A stretch of 64,000 nt of DNA, taken from DATFJT01 sp965230755. GTDB taxonomy: Bacteria > Bacteroidota > Bacteroidia > Chitinophagales > Saprospiraceae. The stretch lies in contig CBDDLT010000011.1 of NCBI GenBank assembly GCA_965230755.1, forward strand, positions 143,005 through 207,004, read 5' to 3'. The notes below the pieces were generated by a model. It was not told the origin of the DNA. It made no database searches and was given only the letters and a program-made list of their open reading frames with translations. The position numbers and the translations under genes were made by a program. The stretch's first letter is position 1. Each line of letters opens with the position of its first letter. Shown in pieces: positions 35,099-44,037 of the stretch.

Positions 35099-35818
35099 AT
35101 GAGCAATCTTGATCAACCGGTCGTAAGTACAACGAACGAATCCATTGTTTTTTTGCGCAATTCGACCATTCGAAGAGGGAAAAGAAAGGTTTTGTCCAAT
35201 ATAAACTGCAAAGTGGCACGAGGCGAATTCGTCTATTTGGTGGGTAAAACAGGTGTTGGAAAGTCAAGTCTTCTGAAAACCATTTATGGAGAATTGTCCT
35301 TTGAGGGAGAAACAGGTCTTGTTTGCAACCAATCCTTAAATAGTCTAAGTGAAAGAAAAATCCCTGCTTTACGTAGAAAATTGGGTATGATCTTTCAAGA
35401 TTTTGTGCTGTTGAAAGACAGAGATGTCCGAGATAATTTAATCTTCTCTCTTAAGGTGGCTAAAAATTATCACAGAAAAACAGCGGACAAGATTGTCGAT
35501 GATACACTTTCTATGGTCGAAATGTATGATTATCGGAACAGTAGCATCCATGAACTTTCAGGTGGGCAAAAACAACGGGTGGTCATTGCTCGTGCCCTAA
35601 TCAATAATCCGGATTTGATTTTAGCCGATGAACCCACGGGTAATTTAGACCCCGATACCAGCGATGAAATTGTTGAATTACTAATGAAACTAGCCCACTC
35701 CAAGAATACTGCAGTTTTACTAGCGACCCATGATTATAGAATAATCAATAATTATCCGGCAAGAGTAATTCGATTACACAATGGAATGCTGATCGATCAA
35801 AACGAAGGAATTATTTGA
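35099..35818 (+). CDS. ftsE: FtsE-like ABC ATPase
   Basis: A 239-residue ABC ATPase: Walker A GKTGVGKSS, a Q-loop (MIFQDFVLLKDRDVRDNLIF), the signature LSGGQKQR and Walker B LILADEPTGNLD followed by the H-loop ATHD. The length and the sequence around DEPTGNLDPDTSDEI fit the FtsE/LolD-like group; FtsE with FtsX controls peptidoglycan hydrolases at the division site. No ftsX gene is adjacent. It is divergent from the ccm genes. Confidence 0.85.
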   Translation: MSNLDQPVVSTTNESIVFLRNSTIRRGKRKVLSNINCKVARGEFVYLVGKTGVGKSSLLKTIYGELSFEGETGLVCNQSLNSLSERKIPALRRKLGMIFQDFVLLKDRDVRDNLIFSLKVAKNYHRKTADKIVDDTLSMVEMYDYRNSSIHELSGGQKQRVVIARALINNPDLILADEPTGNLDPDTSDEIVELLMKLAHSKNTAVLLATHDYRIINNYPARVIRLHNGMLIDQNEGII

Positions 35819-35822
35819 ATGC

Positions 35823-35856
35823 AAAATGAATAATTAAAAATGAACAATTCAATTCA
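35823..35856. repeat. AT-rich intergenic repeat copy
   Basis: The plus strand around 35823-35850 contains AATGAATAATTAAAAATGA followed by ACAATT, differing at one position over about 27 bases from the copy at 36550-36576. Both copies lie just after stop codons. Confidence 0.55.
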
Positions 35857-36065
35857 AAAGATAATGGCTTGTTCAGTACTTTGATAAAATCAGTGTTGAG
35901 AGAAGAAATACATTTCTCTGCTAAAATCCCCTAACCCCTAAAACCCATTCCAACCAAAACCCCATATCCAATGTTTACACAATATGAAATCTCAATGAAG
36001 AAATACCATTGATTTCATTAATCGCTTTAATTGCTTTATATTCAGCAGTATAAATATTAAGGGAA

Positions 36066-36542
36066 ATGGAAGCATCTTGGAGAAGACTCAATGGAGAGCG
36101 AATCAAAATTCCATTGGTTGAAAAAGTTGAACAAATTATCATTCAACAACAAAAGCTTGGTTACAGGTTAAAAGTTTGTATTGGTACGGACAGCCTTAAA
36201 AAGGGATCTGAAATACACTTTGCTACCGTAATTGTATTTATTCGAGAAAAAAAGGGTGGCTTTATGTTGATCAACAAAGGTGTCGAAACCAAGGAGATGG
36301 GCTTAAAGGAAAGGATGATTATAGAGGTTTCAAAGTCTGTTGATGTCGCCTACAAGCTGTGCCATCTTTTCGACAAGTATCATGTCGAAATGGAAGTACA
36401 CGCCGATATCAATACAGATCCGCATTTCAAGTCAAATATAGCTCTAAAAGAGGCTATGGGATATATTCTAGGAATGGGCTTTCAGTTTAAAGCCAAACCA
36501 GAGGCCTATGCTAGTTCAAGCTGCGCGGATAAAGTAATCTAG
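36066..36542 (+). CDS. YkuK-family (DUF458) RNase H-like protein
   Basis: A 158-residue protein of the YkuK family: the acidic CIGTDSLKKGS strand, HADINTDPHFKSN and the C-terminal block GYILGMGFQFKAKPEAYASS are family signatures. The fold is RNase H-like, but nuclease activity is not established for the family. It stands alone and ends at a bidirectional AT-rich hairpin shared with the convergent symporter gene. Confidence 0.85.
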   Translation: MEASWRRLNGERIKIPLVEKVEQIIIQQQKLGYRLKVCIGTDSLKKGSEIHFATVIVFIREKKGGFMLINKGVETKEMGLKERMIIEVSKSVDVAYKLCHLFDKYHVEMEVHADINTDPHFKSNIALKEAMGYILGMGFQFKAKPEAYASSSCADKVI

Positions 36543-36605
36543 GAAATGAAAAATGAATAATTAAAAATGAATAATTGAGTACTACTTTCAATTATTCATT
36601 TTTAA
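36541..36605. terminator. Bidirectional AT-rich hairpin between ykuK-like and AGCS genes
   Basis: TTAAAAATGAATAATTGA (36561-36578) and its exact reverse complement (36588-36605) form an 18-bp stem with a 9-nt loop, flanked by T-rich sequence in both directions. It lies between two convergent stop codons and probably terminates both. The left arm is another copy of the AT-rich repeat seen at 35.8 kb. Confidence 0.7.
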
Positions 36606-36615
36606 TTTTCTCTTA

Positions 36616-38214
36616 TTAATTATTAATGGCTTTAATATACCTATTCAACTCCTCTCGAACTCTCGGAGCCAATAATACCAGACCGATCATATTCGGAACC
36701 ATCATGGCAAATACCATTGCGTCTGAAAAGCCAATTACCGAACTAAGGCTTGATGCCGATCCGACTATGACGAATAGGCAAAAGATCAATTTGTAGATAT
36801 ACTCTGTTCTTTTCGTTCTACCGAATAGGTAAGCCCATCCTTGATATCCGTAATAGGACCAAGATATCATGGTACTGAAGGCGAATAAGATGACCGCAAT
36901 GGCCAATACATAAGGAAACCAGGAAATTACAGATCCAAAAGCTCCACTGGTCAATAATATCGCCTGCGCATCATTTAAACTGGCATTTTCTGCGACAACA
37001 TTTCCAGTAATTATCAGTACCAACGCTGTCATGGTACAAACCACGACGGTATCAATAAAAGGCTCCAAGAGAGCAACAAGACCCTCACTTGCTGGAAACT
37101 TAGTCTTTACCGCAGAGTGTGCTATTGAAGCAGATCCAATTCCCGCCTCATTTGAAAAAGCAGCTCTTCTAAATCCTTGTACCAATACACCCATGGCTCC
37201 ACCTAATACACCGGTTGGACTGAATGCTCCATTGATGATCTCAGAAAAAGCCCATCCAATCATATCGTACTTCGAGATCAAAACAAAAAGAGAGGCCAAT
37301 ACATAAATGACCACCATAAACGGAACAATTTTATCTGTTACGCTGGCTATTTTTTTAATGCCACCAATAATTACGATACCCACCAAAACTGCCATTACGA
37401 GTCCAAAGAGCCAGAGATTCCCATTGAGGAATGATTGTTCTCCTCCAGTAATATTCTGAAGTAATTGTGCTGCTTGATTGACCTGGAACATGTTTCCTCC
37501 GCCGAAGGAACCCCCGATTACGAAGACCGCAAAGATTCCAGCTAAAACTTTTCCTAACGTGCCCCAGCCCTTTGCTTTTAGTCCTTTGGATAAATAGTAC
37601 ATTGGACCTCCATACACTGTTCCATCAGCTTCAATATCTCTATATTTAACCCCTAAAGTACATTCGACAAACTTAGATGCCATGCCCAAAAATCCAGCTA
37701 CTATCATCCAGAAAGTTGCTCCGGCACCACCGATAGACACCGCAATGGCAACACCAGCTATATTTCCGAGGCCTACCGTCGCAGACAAGGCGGCAGTTAA
37801 TGCTTGGAAATGTGATACCTCACCTTTGTGGCCCTCTATCGCAATAGTTTCAATCGCATCTCCACCTGGTGTTGGGTCTCCAGCAACGGGCATTGCTTCA
37901 TGATGGTCGACATCGTCGTATTTACCTCTGACTACATTGATTGCCGTCCAGAATTTGGTAAAATTGATAAATTTAAAGTAGAAGGTAAAATACAATGCTC
38001 CTAAGATGAGCGGAAACAAAACCCAGAATATGCTAATCTCATCCGTAAATCGAATTTGATAAAAAACGAATGACACGAACCAACCTGTCGCCCTTCCAAA
38101 AATATTGTCAATGGCCTCGTCCCATCCTCCACTCATCTCCTGTGCCTTGACCAATACAGGGGCTATCAGCCCAATAATCGTTAATATCAACGTCTCGATT
38201 TTTAAAATCTTCAT
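36616..38214 (-). CDS. AGCS-family alanine/glycine:cation symporter
   Basis: A 532-residue membrane protein of the alanine or glycine:cation symporter family; it takes up small neutral amino acids with sodium or protons. Family landmarks are LSATVGLGNIAGVAIAVSIGGAGATFWM, GGPMYYLSKGL, AAFSNEAGIGSASIAHSA and the terminal SWSYYGYQGWAYLFG. About eleven membrane helices follow an N-terminal hydrophobic segment and an 80-residue periplasmic stretch, slightly longer than typical members. Confidence 0.92.
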   Translation of the reverse strand: MKILKIETLILTIIGLIAPVLVKAQEMSGGWDEAIDNIFGRATGWFVSFVFYQIRFTDEISIFWVLFPLILGALYFTFYFKFINFTKFWTAINVVRGKYDDVDHHEAMPVAGDPTPGGDAIETIAIEGHKGEVSHFQALTAALSATVGLGNIAGVAIAVSIGGAGATFWMIVAGFLGMASKFVECTLGVKYRDIEADGTVYGGPMYYLSKGLKAKGWGTLGKVLAGIFAVFVIGGSFGGGNMFQVNQAAQLLQNITGGEQSFLNGNLWLFGLVMAVLVGIVIIGGIKKIASVTDKIVPFMVVIYVLASLFVLISKYDMIGWAFSEIINGAFSPTGVLGGAMGVLVQGFRRAAFSNEAGIGSASIAHSAVKTKFPASEGLVALLEPFIDTVVVCTMTALVLIITGNVVAENASLNDAQAILLTSGAFGSVISWFPYVLAIAVILFAFSTMISWSYYGYQGWAYLFGRTKRTEYIYKLIFCLFVIVGSASSLSSVIGFSDAMVFAMMVPNMIGLVLLAPRVREELNRYIKAINN

Positions 38215-38425
38215 ACCAAATTTTATTAATGAACAGCGTACAAAATAGCTATTATATAATTAAGTCCGGTAATTCGAATAAAATTTTATCAATCCTATAT
38301 TCAGATAAAATCTCTATCATGAAGACATAAATCGGTAGATTTTTACCGCCAAATGATCGATTTTAATGATATGTTTCTTTACTTTATATCTGATTTACTT
38401 CTTTGCTTTATCTAATAGTAATTGA

Positions 38426-39220
38426 ATGAAAACTTATCTCGATTTAGTTCAGCACATCATGGATCAAGGAGTCTATAAAACGGATAGAACCGGAGTGGGA
38501 ACGCAATCCGTATTTGGCTATCAATTTCGGCATAACTTGGAAGATGGCTTTCCTCTTTTAACGACCAAAAAGGTTCATTTAAAATCCATTATTTATGAAT
38601 TGTTGTGGTTTCTGAACGGAGATACCAATGTTAAATATCTCCAGGAGAATGGAGTTCGAATCTGGAACGAATGGGCCGATGAAAATGGTGATTTAGGTCC
38701 TGTCTATGGAAAACAGTGGAGAAGTTGGCAAGGAGCTGATGGAAAGGTTCATGATCAAATTGAACAGGTGATTCACTTGTTGAAAAACAATCCTAATTCG
38801 AGAAGAATAATTGTTAACGCCTGGAATGTGGGAGATCTTGGTGAAATGGCATTGAGCCCTTGTCATTGTCTGTTTCAGTTCTATGTAGCAGATGGAAAAT
38901 TGTCCTGTCAGCTCTATCAAAGATCTGCGGATGTATTTCTGGGAGTACCTTTCAACATAGCCTCTTACGCCCTACTCACAATGATGATCGCTCATGTCTG
39001 TGATTTGGGATATGGAGATTTCGTTCACAGCTTTGGTGATGTGCATTTGTACAATAATCATCGGGAACAAGCTGAAAAGCAATTAAAAAGATCTCCTAGG
39101 AGTTTGCCAAAAATGAATTTCACCAGAAAACCGGATTCAATCTTTGACTATCAATACGAAGATTTTGAGTTGTTGGATTATCATCCCCATCCAAGAATAT
39201 CTGCTCCTGTTGCGGTTTAA
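38426..39220 (+). CDS. thyA: Thymidylate synthase
   Basis: Converts dUMP to dTMP with methylenetetrahydrofolate. It has 264 residues, the same length as E. coli ThyA, starts TYLDLVQHIMDQG and includes KTDRTGVGTQSVFG, the nucleophile segment LSPCHCLFQFYV (Cys near 146), CQLYQRSADVFLGVPFNIASYALL, the GDVHLYNNH motif and the C-terminal ISAPVAV. No dihydrofolate reductase gene follows; the next gene is the ACIII operon. Confidence 0.97.
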   Translation: MKTYLDLVQHIMDQGVYKTDRTGVGTQSVFGYQFRHNLEDGFPLLTTKKVHLKSIIYELLWFLNGDTNVKYLQENGVRIWNEWADENGDLGPVYGKQWRSWQGADGKVHDQIEQVIHLLKNNPNSRRIIVNAWNVGDLGEMALSPCHCLFQFYVADGKLSCQLYQRSADVFLGVPFNIASYALLTMMIAHVCDLGYGDFVHSFGDVHLYNNHREQAEKQLKRSPRSLPKMNFTRKPDSIFDYQYEDFELLDYHPHPRISAPVAV

Positions 39221-39329
39221 TCCAACACTAAATTAAGTGTAGGCCTTATGAGCGCTATGGAAAGGGGAATTTATTCAAGTCGAAAGTTATTTAGAAGTGT
39301 TCTAAATAAAGTTATTGCAAATAAATAAG

Positions 39330-39360
39330 TTTGAATAAGTGCATCTAGATTCTATTTTTG
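39330..39360 (+). promoter_or_regulatory. Promoter of the ACIII/cytochrome oxidase operon
   Basis: TTTG (39330-39333), a 19-bp gap and TATTTTTG (39353-39360) are a full match to the Bacteroidota vegetative promoter (TTTG-N19-TAnnTTTG). Transcription would start near 39367, leaving a 5' leader of about 40 nt before the actA ATG. Confidence 0.65.
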
Positions 39361-39407
39361 TGGAATGAATAAATGCTTCATTTTGAATTAAATCAATTAC
39401 GTAAGCA

Positions 39408-40826
39408 ATGAGTGTAAATTGGAAAGTTGCGGTTCTCTTCTTGATCAGTACGTTGATTGTTTCAACAACTATATTTTCGCAAGATTTAGACGCTGGTAAA
39501 TCGTTATTTAAAAGTCAATGTGCTAGTTGTCACAATAAGAACATGAAGGATGATCTTACGGGTCCTGCTTTGGGGGGATTCGAAGAGCGTTGGCAAGATT
39601 ATCCTATTGAGGATTTATACGCTTGGATTAAAAACTCTCAAGCTCAGATAGCTTCGGGGCATCCTAAAGCGGTTGAGTTGTGGAATGAGTGGAAGCCAAC
39701 TGTGATGACTTCTTTCCCAAATTTGACCAACGAGGATATGGATAATATCCTTGCTTATGTTTCTGGAGTTTATGACGGAACGTACCCTCCAAATTCAGGA
39801 GTTGCAGCTGGTGTCGCAGCCGGAGCCACTCAATCAACGCCTAGATACAATTGGTTTTATTGGATTTTATTGATCATACTTGGATTGTTTGCGCTTATCC
39901 TGGCTCGAATAGTTATCAACTTGAATAAACTGGCGAAGCTCAAAAAAGGAGAGCATGTCGAAGACAGATCTATTATCCAGCTATTGACCAGCAAAGGAGT
40001 TATTGCATTTGTATTATTTGCAGCTGTTGTTTTAGGAGGTTATACCACGGTTAACAGTGCCATTAATTTAGGAAGACAACAAAACTACGCTCCTGAACAA
40101 CCTATTAAATTCTCTCACGAAACACATGCTGGATTGCATCAAATTGACTGTCAGTACTGTCATGATGGAGCAAGAAGATCAAAACACTCTGTAATACCTG
40201 CAACCAACACTTGTATGAATTGCCACAGAGCGATTAAGAAAGGTTCGAAATACGGTACAGAGGAATTGACCAAGATATTTGCTTCTATTGGATATGATCC
40301 AAAGGCAGATAAATATATCGAGGATTATGACAATTGGTCTGAAGATCAAATCAAAGAGTTGTACAGCAACTGGATAGCAGAGAATTATGTCAAGGACAAT
40401 GAATTGGAGGAATTGGATGCAAATGGAGTTGCGGAAGTAGATCTTCAGTGGTCTAATTTGAAGAAGAGTTTGACCAATCCTACCAAAGAAAAAATTCAAG
40501 GTCCTATAGAGTGGATTAAGATTCACAATCTACCTGATCATGTATACTTCAATCACGCTCAGCATGTTTCTGTCGGTGAGGTAGAATGTGAGACTTGTCA
40601 CGGAAAGATTGAAGAAATGGAAGTGGTGAAACAATACTCTCCTTTATCTATGGGATGGTGTATTAATTGTCACAGACAAACAGATATTTCGGCCAATATG
40701 GTTGAAAACGATTATTACAAAACCCACTACGTGGACTATATAAAAGCCTTGGAAAATAAAGAGACAGATAAGCAGTATACTGTTGAAGATATAGGCGGAT
40801 TGGAATGTCAAAAGTGTCATTATTAA
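39408..40826 (+). CDS. actA: ACIII subunit ActA, multiheme cytochrome c with fused N-terminal monoheme domain
   Basis: A 472-residue quinol:electron-acceptor oxidoreductase subunit. It carries six heme c motifs: CASCH (38-42) in an N-terminal cytochrome c domain, then CQYCH (248-252), CMNCH (269-273), CETCH, CINCH and CQKCH (467-471) in the pentaheme ActA domain. A signal peptide (1-24) and two membrane helices (about 149-172 and 198-216) lie around and between the domains. The pentaheme part passes electrons from quinol oxidation towards the oxidase; the fused monoheme domain may replace a separate carrier. First gene of an operon running to 54405. Confidence 0.92.
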   Translation: MSVNWKVAVLFLISTLIVSTTIFSQDLDAGKSLFKSQCASCHNKNMKDDLTGPALGGFEERWQDYPIEDLYAWIKNSQAQIASGHPKAVELWNEWKPTVMTSFPNLTNEDMDNILAYVSGVYDGTYPPNSGVAAGVAAGATQSTPRYNWFYWILLIILGLFALILARIVINLNKLAKLKKGEHVEDRSIIQLLTSKGVIAFVLFAAVVLGGYTTVNSAINLGRQQNYAPEQPIKFSHETHAGLHQIDCQYCHDGARRSKHSVIPATNTCMNCHRAIKKGSKYGTEELTKIFASIGYDPKADKYIEDYDNWSEDQIKELYSNWIAENYVKDNELEELDANGVAEVDLQWSNLKKSLTNPTKEKIQGPIEWIKIHNLPDHVYFNHAQHVSVGEVECETCHGKIEEMEVVKQYSPLSMGWCINCHRQTDISANMVENDYYKTHYVDYIKALENKETDKQYTVEDIGGLECQKCHY

Positions 40827-40847
40827 TTAATTCAGATTTTGTTGAAT

Positions 40848-43800
40848 ATGAGTAAGCAAACAGGTTTTTGGTCGGGGTTGCAGGATAAGAACGGTGATGA
40901 ACACGTTCTTAAAGAGGCTATAGAGAAAGAATTTGTTACCCATGTTCCCATTGCAGATGCATTTGGAAAAGAAGAGGTATTAGAAGAATCTAAGGCCAGC
41001 AGAAGGGATTTTCTTAAATATTTGGGATTTAGTTTAGGAGCAGCAACCGTTGCAGCTTCTTGTGAAATACCTGTTAAAAGAGCGATTCCTTATGTGATTA
41101 AGCCTGATGATATAGTTCCTGGTGTGGCCAATTATTATGCCTCTACTTTTGTGGATGAGGGTTTTGCCATGCCTATTTTGGTCAAAACCAGAGAGGGTAG
41201 GCCGATTAAAATAGAAGGTAATGCGCTTTACGGCAATCAATCCGGTGGGACGAATGCAAGAGCTCAGGCTTCTGTCTTAAGCCTTTATGACACCAATAGA
41301 TATTTTCATCCATTGAAAAGAAACGGTCAGGAACTAGGCAAAATGTCCTGGGCTGATATGGATAAGGAAATAAAAGAAAAACTTTCTCAGTCTAAGGGGA
41401 TTCGTATTATCTCTAACACGATCAATAGCCCTTCTTCATTAAAGAGTATAGAGTCTTTTGTATTGAAGCACGGAAATGCCGGTCACCTTTCTTATGACCC
41501 GATTTCTCATGCTGCTCAATTAGAAGCCAATCAACAGAGTTTTGGAATTAGAGCTTTACCTAATTACGATTTTTCTAAGGCTAAAACAATACTAAGTTTT
41601 GATGCGGACTTCCTAGCTACTTGGATATCTCCGGTAGAATTTTCGGGAGACTATGCAAAAAATAGAAAGATAAAGGATGTGCATCATCCTACTATGTCCA
41701 GACATATCCAGGTGGAAAGCCGTATGTCTTATACAGGATCAAATGCCGATGAAAGAGTATTGGTTAAACCATCTGAAATGCCTGCAGCAGTTGCTTATTT
41801 ATATGGCTTGTTGGGTGGTACTGGAGTTAATGCTCCGGCGATCAACGAAAAAGCTCAGACCAAGCTTTCTGCGATTGCTAAAGAATTAATGTCTAATAGA
41901 GGCGAGACTTTGGTGGTTTCAGGTGTTAATGATTTGGCGATTCAGCTTATGGTCAATAAGATTAATGACTTATTGGGCAACTGGGGTACTACTTTGGATA
42001 TGAATAACCCTTCTTATCAGAAGTTAGGAGATGAAAGACAAGTAAATAAAGTCTTAGAGGAGATCAATTCTGGCGCAGTTGATGCCGTAATTTTATGGAA
42101 TTGTAACCCGGCATTCGATTTACCTAATGGTGAAGAATGGTCGAAAGCATTGGCAGGATTAAATACAAGTATTGCTTTAGCTTATAGCCCTTCTGAGTCT
42201 TCAGAGTCTTGTACTTACATAGCGCCAATTCATCATATGCTTGAATCTTGGGGAGATGCGCAAATGAAGAAAAACGATTATTCTTTTATACAGCCTACTA
42301 TCGCTCCATTATTCGACACTAGACAAGCTGAGCTCAGTCTATTGAGTTGGGCAGATGGACTGAACGGCGAAGTAGAAGAAGCATACTATAATTTTGTCCG
42401 TTCGACTTGGCAAGAAAAATTGGCTGGTTCTTCTGATTTTGAAGCGGCTTGGATGAAAATGGTTCAAGATGGTATATATGTAATGCCAGCTGGTGAAGAG
42501 GAAGCAGTGGTGATGAATGATGTTGACATGAGCGGCTTAAGCATTGCTTCTCCTTCGAATGCAGAGCTTGAGATAAGCTTATACGAAACGATCAATATCG
42601 GTTCAGGAAATCATGCGGATAATCCTTGGTTGCAGGAAATGCCTGATCCTATCATGAGAACAGTATGGGGTAATTACCTCGCAATCCCTATTTCATTTAA
42701 CGGGAAGGATAAGTTCGATATTTATGGTGGCTTTAAAAGTGAAGGAAAGGGATCTACTGATGTAGTTTCTATCGACATTAGTGGCAGGGAGAAAAGTTTG
42801 CCAGTCGTTCCTCAATTTGGCCAAATGAGCGATACTGTTGCTGTTGGTTTGGGATACGGAAGAAAAACTGCAGGGAAATGTGGATTGGTTGGAGAAGAGG
42901 TCAACTCTTGCTTAAGCTATGATAGCAATGGTTTCCTACAGTATTGGACTGACAAGGTAAATATTAAAGGATTAGCAGGGGAGGACAATGAATTTGCATG
43001 TGTTCAGTATCATCACACTTATGGTGTAACAGCCAAAGATGAAGAGGGTATCGAATTTAATGCTGATGAGGCAGTACTTGGTTATCAAGGAGCTTTATTG
43101 GATAGATCGATCATGAGATATGGAACTCTAGATGATCTTGAATCTGTAATCCACGATATCAGCGAACAGAGAAGCAATGCAGAGCATCTCAATGTCAATA
43201 CCTTGTACCCATCTTACGAGGATAAGTATAAGGAAGGACATCATTGGTCCATGTATGTCGACATGAATGCTTGTACAGGTTGTGGAGCATGTACGATATC
43301 TTGTATGGCTGAGAACAATGTTCCTGTTGTTGGAAAGAAAGAGGTTCATAGACATCACGAAATGTCATGGATTAGAATTGACCGTTATTACTTCGGTGAT
43401 GCGGAGAATCCAAATGTGGTGTATCAGCCTATGATGTGTCAGCATTGTGATAATGCTCCTTGTGAGAATGTATGTCCGGTTGCTGCTACTAATCACAGTT
43501 CGGAAGGACTTAATCAGATGACTTATAACAGATGTATTGGTACAAGATACTGTGCCAACAACTGTCCTTATAAAGTGCGAAGATTCAATTGGTTGGACTA
43601 CACTTCTGCTGATTTGTTTGGTGGAAATGAGAATTATATCAATGAGGATTCTAGCATTCCTTTCTCAGCTGATAACTTAACAAGAATGGTTTTGAATCCT
43701 GATGTTACAGTTAGATCTAGAGGGGTGATTGAAAAGTGTTCTTTCTGTGTTCAGAGAATTCAAGAGGGCAAGTTGATGGCGAAGAGAGAGCATAGACCAT

Positions 43801-44006
43801 TACAGGATGGAGAGATAAAAACGGCTTGTCAAACGGCCTGTCCTACTGGAGCAATTATTTTTGGAGATGACAATGACAAAAATAGTGCTGTGAGTAAGGC
43901 AATTGAAAGTCCGTTGGTATATAAAGTATTAGAAGAAGTCAATACAGCGTCTTCGGTGAATTATTCGGCCAAAGTCGTGAATAAGGCAAGTTTGGATAAT
44001 GTTTAA
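40848..44006 (+). CDS. actB: ACIII subunit ActB, molybdopterin-oxidoreductase-like and ferredoxin domains
   Basis: A 1052-residue subunit starting at ATG 40848 (MSKQTGFWSGL); the frame also opens at TTG 40839. A twin-arginine-like motif SRRDFLK lies about residues 51-57, followed by a hydrophobic stretch ending AASCE. The large N-terminal part resembles molybdopterin oxidoreductases without recognisable cofactor ligands; the C-terminal part has four cysteine clusters (CTGCGACTISC, CQHCDNAPCENVCP, CIGTRYCANNCP, CSFCVQRIQ with CQTACP) for Fe-S clusters. It relays electrons between quinol oxidation and the hemes of ActA. Confidence 0.95.
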   Translation: MSKQTGFWSGLQDKNGDEHVLKEAIEKEFVTHVPIADAFGKEEVLEESKASRRDFLKYLGFSLGAATVAASCEIPVKRAIPYVIKPDDIVPGVANYYASTFVDEGFAMPILVKTREGRPIKIEGNALYGNQSGGTNARAQASVLSLYDTNRYFHPLKRNGQELGKMSWADMDKEIKEKLSQSKGIRIISNTINSPSSLKSIESFVLKHGNAGHLSYDPISHAAQLEANQQSFGIRALPNYDFSKAKTILSFDADFLATWISPVEFSGDYAKNRKIKDVHHPTMSRHIQVESRMSYTGSNADERVLVKPSEMPAAVAYLYGLLGGTGVNAPAINEKAQTKLSAIAKELMSNRGETLVVSGVNDLAIQLMVNKINDLLGNWGTTLDMNNPSYQKLGDERQVNKVLEEINSGAVDAVILWNCNPAFDLPNGEEWSKALAGLNTSIALAYSPSESSESCTYIAPIHHMLESWGDAQMKKNDYSFIQPTIAPLFDTRQAELSLLSWADGLNGEVEEAYYNFVRSTWQEKLAGSSDFEAAWMKMVQDGIYVMPAGEEEAVVMNDVDMSGLSIASPSNAELEISLYETINIGSGNHADNPWLQEMPDPIMRTVWGNYLAIPISFNGKDKFDIYGGFKSEGKGSTDVVSIDISGREKSLPVVPQFGQMSDTVAVGLGYGRKTAGKCGLVGEEVNSCLSYDSNGFLQYWTDKVNIKGLAGEDNEFACVQYHHTYGVTAKDEEGIEFNADEAVLGYQGALLDRSIMRYGTLDDLESVIHDISEQRSNAEHLNVNTLYPSYEDKYKEGHHWSMYVDMNACTGCGACTISCMAENNVPVVGKKEVHRHHEMSWIRIDRYYFGDAENPNVVYQPMMCQHCDNAPCENVCPVAATNHSSEGLNQMTYNRCIGTRYCANNCPYKVRRFNWLDYTSADLFGGNENYINEDSSIPFSADNLTRMVLNPDVTVRSRGVIEKCSFCVQRIQEGKLMAKREHRPLQDGEIKTACQTACPTGAIIFGDDNDKNSAVSKAIESPLVYKVLEEVNTASSVNYSAKVVNKASLDNV

Positions 44007-44037
44007 TAATAATATTGTAAACAAGTAAAGAGAAAGT

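Noticed and set aside
40179..40526. 115-codon minus-strand ORF inside actA
   Set aside because: Antisense to a heme-motif-bearing gene in a clear operon; no supporting signal.
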